Assembly (NCBI GenBank): GCA_025093555.1
Contig: JAIWNF010000007.1
Location: forward strand, 992,001-1,056,000
DNA: 64,000 nt
Origin: Circinella umbellata
Lineage: Eukaryota > Mucoromycota > Mucoromycetes > Mucorales > Lichtheimiaceae
Direction of reading: 5' to 3'
Below, one piece after another: positions 11,847-20,762 of the stretch (position 1 is the first letter of the stretch; every line of letters begins with the position of its first letter). Both the position numbers and the translations under genes were made by a program. The notes below the pieces were generated by a model. That model was given only the letters and a program-made list of their open reading frames with translations, was not told where the DNA came from and did not search any database.

Positions 11847-12185
11847 GAATATATATATATATAGGTATTATTGTCGTGATATAATAGATTTTGGATGGAT
11901 AATATAAAAAATGATCGGCTTTTTTTTTTGGATGAGAGTGATTAGGTGAATATTTATTTCATATAAAATATTAAAAAAAAAGTTACTTGTTGGTTGATTT
12001 TATTATAAATCGAAAGAAAAAAAAAAAGAAAAAAAGAGAAAGAGAAAGAGATTGATTATCTTTTGTTGTTATTGTTGTTGTTATTGTTTTTTTTTGCAAG
12101 TATTTTGGTTTGTAAAAACCTGGTCCAAAAGAAGATTTTCATTCATGGGTATTGCCTTTCTGGGAAGCATGTTTTTTTTCCCTCA
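11847..12185. other. 5' flank of the membrane-protein gene
   Basis: Low-complexity AT/GA-rich DNA with an (AT)n stretch close to the start codon (11848-11862) and purine-rich runs at 12010-12050. No coding exon was recognised. Confidence 0.4.
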
Positions 12186-12189
12186 TACT

Positions 12190-12960
12190 TATAATATTTG
12201 AACACGTTGGTACTGATGAGCATTAAACATCAATACATCTTGATATTATTTATTTTAGCAGACTAGTTTTCAAACTATGTATCAGATAAATTGTTACTAA
12301 TCCCATTCATGAGTCAAAAAAAAATCGAAGAGTTTCTTCTCATATTTTATGTTCAGACAAAAAAAAATCGCACCAGTAAAGCCATTTTAATCAAATAATC
12401 CAAAAGTATTATCCCTTTGTTGGTGTATAATATTCGAACACTTTGGTACTATTGATAAGTAATTATCAATAAATCTTTATATTATTTATTTTACTACGTA
12501 GAATAGCTTTTAAATTATCAAATAAATTGCTAGCAGTGTCATTCAGAAGTGAAAACAAAAATCGCACAGATAACAGGTACAGTAATGTTAATGCCGCCTT
12601 CGTGTAACCACCAGACCAAAAAAAAAATCGCACGGATAAGCACTTGAAATTAAAACAACATATTATCGCTGTTTCGTGAGCAAGTCAACACTAATGAGCA
12701 GTAAAAATTGATACATATGCATTATCCTGAGTTACGTATATATTATAGTAAAATGGTTTCAATAGGGTAAAATTGATTAAAACGATAATCATCTGTAAGA
12801 AGTTATTATATTGAAAAATTAAAAAGAGAAAAAATCGCATAGTTTCTTGAAGTACGTACGTTAAGTAAGAGAAGTCGTATTGATAATATCACAAGAGGGT
12901 GTTGATGCCGTATTACAATTGAAAACACGCGAGCACCATTAAGAAAAACAATCGCACACG
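12190..12960. repeat. Three diverged direct repeats (~240-bp period) with AAAATCGCAC motifs
   Basis: Block A (12195-12330) and block B (12431-12570) align along most of their length. Shared phrases include GAACAC-TTGGTACT, TCAATA-ATCTT-ATATTATT and ATAAATTG-TA. Each ends in an A-run followed by ATCG. A weaker third block starts near 12680 (AACACTAATGAGCAGTAAA) and ends in AAAAAATCGCAT at 12829-12840. The motif ATCGCA recurs at about 12367, 12561, 12627, 12835 and 12951, plus an outlier near 13688; a variant ATCGAAG sits at 12324. No protein is encoded. Either an old tandem duplication or an array of protein-binding sites. Confidence 0.6.
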
Positions 12961-13456
12961 TAGAACCACACTTATTTTATTCGTATTGTTTTTTGCTATT
13001 TCTATTTTTTTTTTTTTTTTGGTGGATGCAAGAGAGAGAGAAGGTGGAAGGGAGAAGAGGGGCAAATAAAAAATATAAAGAAGACCATACTATATATAAT
13101 AATGAATAAAAATATCAATAATTAACAGGTAAATTGAAAGCATTGCCAGTGGTCTGCCCACACCCAAAATTAAATTGAAATTCAAGCACTGTGTAATACA
13201 AGGATATTTTACTTGCAAGATTTTGCGGTGGGGGGACTATCAAATTGGCAGAATGATGTTTTCTGCTGGCACAACGTTTTTTTCATTTTGGCGTTAGAAA
13301 GTTTTATGATTTCGTGTAGAATTATTATCAATTTGGCACATGATGAGTTATAACTTTTCACCTTGGTTGTTTATATTTGCGTATTGATAATATCATAATG
13401 GCGCATAGTAATTTATAATAATTCTAAAAAAAAATGCCGCGCCAAGAACACTAGAC
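12961..13456. other. Intergenic, no gene seen
   Basis: Contains a 16-T run near 13005-13020 and a purine-rich stretch after it. No supported coding frame. Confidence 0.4.
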
Positions 13457-13580
13457 CTTGGTACACCCTTCCTCGACCGTGGTACACCCTTCCTCCACCT
13501 TGGTACACCCTTCCTCGACCGTGGTACATCCTTTCTCGACCGTGGTACATCATTCCTCAACCGTGGTACATCCTTCTTCA
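13457..13580. repeat. 21-bp minisatellite, about six units
   Basis: Unit begins CTTGGTACACCCTTCCTC and ends GAC; copies start at 13457, 13478, 13499, 13520, 13541 and 13562. Variants alternate CCTTGG/CCGTGG and CACCC/CATCC. Because 21 is a multiple of three the minus strand stays open and would give a 7-residue repeat (RSRKGVP and variants) within 13393..13623. That frame has no other support and is not called as a gene. Confidence 0.9.
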
Positions 13581-14569
13581 AAAGTGATAGACCTAACTGT
13601 TTTATTTTTTGTATGATATTCATACTGTTACAATCATCATATATAAATAAAAAGTAATATTATACCTGACTTACATCATGCATCAAAATCGCATCTGTCA
13701 CTTATCATTGTAAAATAAACCCACATGTAATAACTTATAATAGCTACAAATCCACTATACTATATAGAAAATATATCCATTAAAGCACATATAATAAGAA
13801 TAATTATCATAGTTAAACCGTAGTTTGAGTCAATCTTCATGGACATAATACCATGCAATATATCTACAATCCCATCATCACATCTATATTATTAAAATAA
13901 TAACTTTTACACAAAAAAGGAAATTTTACTGAGTAAAAAAATGTTATTTTATTTCAGGTGTAATAATAAAATAAAAAATCACAATGTCACAATGTCACAA
14001 TAAGGTGCAAAATGGTCGTCTTTTAACTTCTTTAAAACGTGTCGATATCTATTGTATTTCCTGCATTTCTTATCGAGTTTATATCAACGATTGACTATCA
14101 TAATTAAATCAAATAGCATCAGTTTAACTTTAAACTTTTACTACAATTGTGTTTCTGTTTGTTCGAAATATCATTATCTCCAATTTTTTTCTTATCTCTA
14201 ACTGTACCTTTTCTTTCAATATATATATATCAATAGAATAATATAGTCTTTAGCATGTATCGCGAATTTTTTTTGCTCCAGATGGCTTACAGGTGTTGAC
14301 AAACAAGTACAAATAATGCATCAATATCGGGGTTATATGTGTGTTTCTTCACACACTACAGAAAATTTAATGAGCAGTTCGAAACAGTTTAGAACAAAAG
14401 CATCAATTGACTTTTTTCTAAATGCCATACTATACATGTATAATATATTCTCATAGATGATTTGATTAATTCACTACATCATTATTATTATTATTTGTGA
14501 TTTTTTACACTGGCATCTGATATATTTTTTTTCTCAAAAAGTATTATACAGCCTGGAATATCGTTGCTA
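13581..14569. other. Intergenic, no gene seen
   Basis: Very AT-rich. A small tandem of CACAATGT occurs near 13979-13998. Nothing coding was recognised. Confidence 0.4.
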
Positions 14570-14690
14570 CCAGGCGCGAAGCGCCGTTGGGGGTCAAAGG
14601 GGGGAACTCCCTTTGCGACGCAAACCGCTAAATGACCCGAAGCGAAGCAAAGGGGCTCATTTATCCGAGCGAAGCGAGGAAGGGTTGCTA
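14563..14690. mobile_element. GC-rich palindromic island flanked by GTTGCTA direct repeats
   Basis: About 114 bp (14570..14683) of distinctly GC-rich sequence in AT-rich surroundings. It is packed with the motif CGAAGCG in different palindromic contexts (GGCGCGAAGCGCC, CCCGAAGCGAAGC, GAGCGAAGCGAG) and with G-runs (GTTGGGGGTCAAAGGGGGG). Identical 7-bp copies of GTTGCTA lie at 14563-14569 and 14684-14690, as expected for a target-site duplication. It resembles a mobile GC cluster; no such named element in fungi can be assigned from sequence alone. Confidence 0.55.
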
Positions 14691-15095
14691 GTTGGATAAA
14701 ATAATTTATCAAAAATATAAATAGAGAGCAAAATTATAGAGTCGTTTTTATCATCAGTAGTATTATTTTATAGGCGATTAAAGACCTTATTGATTCTCAC
14801 AAGACTTGGTCTTTGTTATCCATTTTTATTTATTTATTTGTTTGTTTATACGATAATCATAAAGAAACCTAAACGCCAAACTGGTAACAGTAAAATAGCA
14901 GGTTGGAATAGAGACTGCTATTATAAACGTTTAATCTCCCATCTTTCAACAGTGTTGAAGAAAGGAAACCGAGACTATAGTTCGTTTTTTTTGGCATGAA
15001 GACACAAAAATTCAGACCTCCTATTAAAACCAGTGGGATAAGTTCACCTATTCCACTTCATTTTCACTCTTTACTATTCACACCAGCACCTACCA

Positions 15096-16366
15096 ATGGT
15101 AGCAATTACGCGTGAACATGCCCTCTGTATATTTTACCAGTTAAAATTCACGAAAACCAACATCCTCGTTGCCGAAAAACGCTTCGAACCTTTTAAAGAC
15201 GAATACGAAATATGTCATTTGGGGGACCCACTTGTACCAGTCATTGCATTAAAGAGTCGCATTTACGAATCCACTTTATGATCCATGAATACAAGTTAGA
15301 AATTGAAACCAGGGCTACACAACCGGCTCTCAACGACAAACCGAAACTGGGTATGACATTATAATACTATGTAGAAGTAATCATGTGTCATGTCAAAAAT
15401 AACACCTTTAAGTAGAAACGAAAGTGCAATGTTTAAAGTTTCTTAACGAGCTATATCTTCCGGTGAATACTATGCTTGACGATTTCCTCAGCGTGACATA
15501 CGTTCAAGAACATATAAGGTTATTGGATGTCTTTGGTAACATGGTTAAACGATCAAATTACGTTTCAAAAATGACATTCAACGCATTTGCCTCCTTCTGT
15601 GGCAAAAATGGCGTTGCATTTGTCAAACAAGAAAAAACAAATAGTAACCGAAAACGTGAGCATGGTTCCAGCACAAGAAGTTGGATGGTAATACTATGGT
15701 TGAACATTTTCAAGGTAAACCATATGGTAAAAATGTGTATTTTTAATATAATCTAAACTTGCTTCAGATCAATTGGTGATAGATATCACAACATATTTCG
15801 ATCGTTACCAAGACTTTATAAAAGACAAAAAGGCTGCAAATACTGTTTTAATTGGATTAGCGAGGAAAACTCCAGGGAAAGAAGCTGATAATGTACGAAC
15901 GCAATTACTAGAAAAAATAGCAGCTCACTTACGGACACGTTCGTTGGTTGATAAAGTACTCATCTCTCCTTCTTGCAAATCATCCGAGCCTATCGAAAAT
16001 CGTGATCACAAAGAAGATGTAATAGGGAGCTATGCCGATGGGAATGCTCAAGGTAAGACTGGTGCAATATCCGTTTGTTGCTTATATTGTCTAATATCTT
16101 TTTTTTGTAGGAATGCTGGATATGTTAAAGAAAACTAGAAAGAGTATGGTAATTGTTATAATAGATTACGCCGGACTGACTACTGATCCAGACGATTTAC
16201 TACTCTTTATCAGGTATGTTATAAAAGAAATACTGCGCTATAATTTTATGTAAAGTTTACTAACCCGTTCTTCAGAAATTACCAGCAAATCGAGCAAATC
16301 TTTGTCGACGGCTTACCAATAACATACGAAGTTGAAAAATATACTCGCCAGATGCGTGATCTTTGA
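15096..16366 (+). pseudogene. Multi-exon gene of unknown function inside the inverted-repeat element
   Basis: A start codon at 15096 lies in the left arm (AITREHALCIFYQLKFTKTN and onward to ICHLGDPLVPVIALK). The frame changes at about 15255, where the arm homology ends, and continues as HFMIHEYKLEIETRATQPAL to a donor at 15350. Exon two (from 15416) reads ETKVQCLKFLNELYLPVNTM. A second frame change occurs near 15650, before HKKLDGNTMVEHFQ and a donor at 15714. Clean exons then follow: 15768..16052 (DITTYFDRYQDFIKDKKAAN), 16111..16213 (VIIDYAGLTTDPDDLLLFIR) and 16276..16366, all phase-consistent. The stop lies just before the right arm. No known domain was recognised. Two frame changes argue against function in this copy. 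Confidence 0.55.
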
Positions 16367-16532
16367 CCGATTTTTTCAACGCAATGATCGGTACAAGTGG
16401 GTCCCCCAAATGACATATTTCGTATTCGTCTTTAAAAGGTTCGAAGCGTTTTTCGGCAACGGGGATGTTGGTTTTCGTGAATTTTAACTGGTAAAATATA
16501 CAGAGGGCATGTTCACGCGTAATTGCTATCAT
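16272..16532 (-). pseudogene. Inverted copy of the N-terminal exon in the right arm
   Basis: Minus-strand open frame whose first ~53 residues (16532 down to about 16374) match the left-arm peptide almost exactly, for example EKRFEPFKDEYEICHLGDPL. The remaining ~33 residues are antisense read-through into the last exon of the enclosed gene and are not meaningful. This is the mirror image of the left-arm exon, not a separate gene. Confidence 0.7.
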
Positions 16533-16858
16533 TGGTAGGTGCTGGTGTGAATAGTAAAGAGTGAAAATGAAGTGGAATAGGTGAACTTATCCCACTGGTT
16601 TTAATAGGAGGTCTGAATTTTTGTGTCTTCATGCCAAAAAAAAACGAACTATAGTCTCGGTTTCCTTTCTTCAACACTGTTTATAACAGCAGTCTCTATT
16701 CCAATCTGCTATTTTTCTGTTACCAGTTTGGGAGTTTAGGTTCCTTTATGATTATCGTATAAGAAAACAAGTAAATAAATTAATAAATAGAAAAAATGGA
16801 TAACAAAGACCAAGTCTTGTGAGAATCAATAAAGTCTTTAATCGCCTATAAAATAATA

Positions 16859-17672
16859 CAGTGAGTACTATTCGTTAAACCGGTACTCAATATATGTGAG
16901 GGTTTGTACCGGTTTAGCGAATTACCGGTTTAACGAATTGAAACGCAGCTAGTACTAATATGTAATATACTGAAAAAATAACTAAGCTGTACGGATAAGA
17001 TAAAAAAAATGATAGCTGATATAATGTATCTATGATATTATGAGCTAATATTTTGGTGATAAAAATGATATTAGTGTACAGTACGTGTTCGTCGAATAGT
17101 AACAGTTAACTAGAGATAGGATCAATAATGAATGTACAACAAAGTGTGTTTAAAATATGGACCATGGTTAGTGGTTGAATAAATGAGTAAAAATGAATTG
17201 TATCAGCAACATAATTACATACAGTACTCAATGGTAATAAACAAGTACGTGACAAAGTTGAAAAGAAATACATACATATCCAGATAAGAAAGAAGAAAAA
17301 GCATCTGTGTGAAGTTGGTGAAAAAGAGACACTGTTATCAACAAGATGCTGAGAAGGTTTCTTTTGACGGCAAGAATGATTTGTGTATTTTCAATTTCCA
17401 TGGAAACAAAGTAGCCAACTGAAAACAAGGCGAAGAACTGAGATGACGTTAAAGGAAGGCCGTGTCAATAATGTTATCAATAAAAAACTGTTATTATATT
17501 ATATAAGATAAAATAATACTATTATAAACCCGGTAAATATTTAAGAAAGCTCACCGGATACCGGTTTAGCGAATCACCGGTATTTTACTAAGTATATAAA
17601 AAATATTTAAGAGATACTACCGGTTTAGCGAAATACCGGTTTAACGAGCACCGGTTTAGCGAATACTTACTG
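16859..17672. mobile_element. 814-bp pogo/Tigger-like non-autonomous element (MITE)
   Basis: Termini are inverted: CAGTGAGTACTATTCGTTAA on the left and, reading inward from the right, CAGTAAGTATTCGCTAAACC. Both are flanked by TA (16857-16858 and 17673-17674). CAGT ends, TA targets and CTCGTTAAACCGG-like inner sequence are hallmarks of the pogo/Tigger branch of Tc1/mariner. Subterminal arrays of ACCGGTTTAGCGAAT and ACCGGTTTAACGA occur near 16875-16940 and 17550-17666. The interior lacks a transposase. The left TA is also the end of the adjacent inverted-repeat element. Confidence 0.8.
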
Positions 17673-17674
17673 TA

Positions 17675-18583
17675 TCTTATCCAATAATCTACTTATTGTG
17701 GGGATATCTACTACTACTTCATCGTAGTAAGTCTTTTCTTTACCTTTTATTCTCTGACTGTCAATGAAGCATTAAGTCGAGATTCTATACGCTACATTCT
17801 AGGTTGTACTATTTACTTTTAAAATATATATAAATCTACTGTAAAGGAATTATTTTTTTTTTCGTAAAAAAAAAAGAATTGGTTAGAAACTAGTATAACC
17901 TGGCATTATACTATAACAGGAGGATACAAACTAATAGAAAGAGTTAGAAAGAAAAAGAACGACAAATAAATTAGAAAGTATACTATGTAAGGTAAAGTAT
18001 AGTTCAATACAACCTATACTTACTTATACGTACGTACGTATGTAGTCAAGTAAAACTGTAGATACGTACAATCAGACGTGACGACTATTGTTGCTTGCTG
18101 TATCCACTTTCACTCTGTCCACCCACTTTATAATAGGAACGCTCATATGATAATAAAATTAGTAAAAAAAGAAAATAATCTTTACTTGTAGAGAGTATTC
18201 TACACAAATGACGTGCTTCTTTATATAAAGTGTGTATTTGTTAATGTTTTTCTTTTTTTGTTCGATCGGACACGGACGTTAATGGAATAAAGAAGATAGC
18301 GAATAACGCTATGACAACGATAATGCGTTACTATAGTAATCTATGCATCTGTATTTTATATCATCAGGATTTTTTTAATGTGTCAAGTATTTGTAACAAC
18401 ACTATTAAAGAAAATCTTTACCTCCCAGAGTATGTATATTAGTAGATGTACTTGGATGCTTATGAATAAAATGGTACGCGATATCATAATTTCGCGTTTC
18501 CAGAAAATATCGCGCTGAGTTAATTCTTTATTTTATTTTTCCCTTTCTTTAGTATACTCCTTTATTTTTTATTTTATTCAAAA
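17675..18583. other. Intergenic, 5' flank of the CENP-P-like gene
   Basis: AT-rich, with ACGTACGTACGTA-type runs near 18028-18042. No gene was recognised on either strand. Confidence 0.4.
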
Positions 18584-20383
18584 ATGACTGAATCCGATAA
18601 TGGATCTGAAGAATTTCCTTTTGATTATCGAACAACGAACGATCGATTTCAAGAGAAATTACGTGAAGCCCAAGAAAGTGCAATAAATCGTCAAATTGAA
18701 AGAGATATTGTATGTAATTGTTAATGAAAGAGACTTTTTTCTTTTGTTTTTTTTTTAAAGTTCCTAATTACATATTTCCTTACTTTTTTTTGTTGGTTGT
18801 GTTGGTTATGGTTATTTGAATTATAGGGACAAAATCAAGATGAAATTGACCTGTCTTTAGAAGCTGAATATGGAACTTTACAATTGAAAGTAAAAGCTGC
18901 TGAAAAAGAAGTTGAAAAATTACGTGAAAAATTAGAACAACGTAAAAAACGAAGAGAATATGAAGCTGGTTTATCTAAAATGACACCAGAAGAGCGTGCA
19001 GATGCTATGCAATTAGAACATCAAGGATTTAATGAGGATGATGATATAAATGATATGGAAGTGATATTGTAAGTTAATAAAATAAAATAAATAAGAAGAA
19101 ATATACTTTTATTGACAACTTTTTTTTTGGTTCTCAATAGTGATTATTTAATTCATATTGGAAGTGCGCCATTACCTACCAATGCTGCTGATTTATCTGG
19201 AGGAAATTTCGTACAACCCCACAGTGAAATTCGTGAAAAAGTACTGAATAATCCAAAGGTAAATATATATTAGAAACAAGCTAGAATAGAATTAGAATAG
19301 AATATAAAGTTCTGATAATTTTTTATTAGGTGTTGGAACAAATTGATTATTCACATATAAGACTTACACGAACAAATAATGAAATTATAAAAAGTATAAA
19401 TAATGAGGACAATGATAATAATACTGGTAAAGTCATATTTAATATATATATATATATAGAATACACATGATTGTAAAATAAGAATATAATATTGTTGTTT
19501 TTCTTTTTTGATATCAATAACAGATACTGTACGACGATGTGAATTAACAGGAACTGTATATGATCAAGCATTTACAGTTTATTTCGAGATTCTCGAATCT
19601 AAACTTTCAATACAAACATTATCATTTACTGTAAGTGAGGATATGTTAGTAGATACAAATCCATTATTAGAATCGTAAGTTATTTTTTATTTAGTTTTTG
19701 AGTGAGTGATTTAAAAAATCAAGTAGAATATATTAATTCTTTTTTTGTTTAAATAGAATCAAACAAGAATGTAATCTTGTAGGATTTTTTCGATTATTAA
19801 TACATTATGCAAAACTCGATATTGAAAGAAAATCAACGTTTCAAAGACTTAAAGATCTTTATGACTCTCAATCGATTTCGGTAGAACAAGTGGAATTGAA
19901 TCAATTGAAATTTAAACACTCCAAGTAAAGTCTTTTTATTGATGCGATTAGTACCATATGACAAATAATGACTAACTGATAATACAATCTATATATTTCT
20001 ATCTGATATAGTGATGATTTGATGGATAGATCATTAGAAGTCGTACTGACATGGAGAAATGAAATGGAATTTACTGATAGAATCAGTAATAGTACCAATT
20101 TATGTGAATTAGTAAAACCTGAAGTATCAATTCAAATCAATGGTAAGTAAAAAATAATTTATATCTTTCTATCTTAATAATTTGATACTTAAAAATCTTT
20201 GATTTAATGCTATTAGATGTAAAAAATAATGAAATAAAGAATTTATCTGAAAATTTTCGACAATTATTAAATGCGAAAGGTGTTTACATGGCAACACAAC
20301 TTATTGTAAGTGGTGTGCTTCGATCAAAACAACAACAACAACAACCACAACAACAACAACAATTATCCGAAAGTAGCTCATAA
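18584..20383 (+). CDS. CENP-P-like inner kinetochore protein
   Basis: Eight exons: 18584..18709, 18827..19068, 19141..19258, 19330..19426, 19524..19674, 19757..19924, 20012..20142 and 20217..20383, total 399 residues with consistent phases. An N-terminal coiled coil (LKVKAAEKEVEKLREKLEQR) is followed by a segment with the CENP-P order. CELTGTVYDQAFTVYFEILE corresponds to the conserved LSG...FQLEFQILE strand pair. VGFFRLLIHY and RKSTFQRLKDLY correspond to the FFRSL...RKRTFKHLKEKY block. A basic WR strand (VVLTWRNEM) and a final NFRQLL helix follow. CENP-P pairs with CENP-O (Ctf19/Mcm21 in yeast) in the CCAN at centromeres. A poly-Gln tail ends the protein. Assignment is by motif memory and needs a profile search. 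Confidence 0.72.
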
Positions 20384-20490
20384 CAATCATTCATTCATAT
20401 ATATCCTTTTAATTCCGTTCTTTTTCCATATTACTTCTTTTTTTTGTATTCTTTTAATACTTTATTTTAATGTACATATTATAAATATAC

Positions 20491-20525
<35 letters not shown>

Positions 20526-20762
20526 TGACTGATCTAAAATATTAATATCGAATTGAATAAGTGTGTGGGGGGGTTAGTATATGAGCTTTTTTTAATCCAA
20601 CATGACAAAATTCGAAATCCCGCAAAGATTATTTTTAACTGTCACAAAACAGCCTCTAGGCTTACAAGACTAAGTCTACCTTCATAAGCTTTCTTCTCTC
20701 TCTCTCTTTTTTTTTTATTTCGACACGCGATCTTCCGCTAACTCCCTTTTTTCTTTAAAACA
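20384..20762. other. Intergenic spacer
   Basis: Holds an (ATT)n tract near 20496-20522, a G-run at 20567-20573 and a CT-rich promoter-like stretch (20688-20715) just ahead of the SNU114 start codon. Confidence 0.5.

Larger units (their letters stand above)
14761..16858. mobile_element. 2.1-kb element with ~490-bp terminal inverted repeats enclosing a gene
   Basis: The left arm (14761 to about 15260) and right arm (about 16370 to 16858) are near-identical in inverted orientation. Both ends read TATTATTTTATAGGCGATTA inward, and both arms encode the same ~50-residue peptide beginning with M-x-AITREHALCIFYQL. The left arm carries about 22 extra bases near 14934. A terminal TA at each end is compatible with TA-target insertion. 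The ~1.1-kb middle holds a multi-exon gene (separate entry) but no recognisable transposase, so the element looks non-autonomous or foldback-like. A transcript across it could form a long hairpin RNA. Confidence 0.75.

Noticed and set aside
13393..13623. Minus-strand protein with RSRKGVP repeats
   Set aside because: Openness follows from the 21-bp period; no promoter, flanking exon or homologue was recognised. Kept as a repeat only.
20310..20528. 72-codon Asn/Ile-rich frame at the CENP-P 3' end
   Set aside because: Frame-shifted reading of the CAA repeat in the final CENP-P exon plus an (ATT)n tract.
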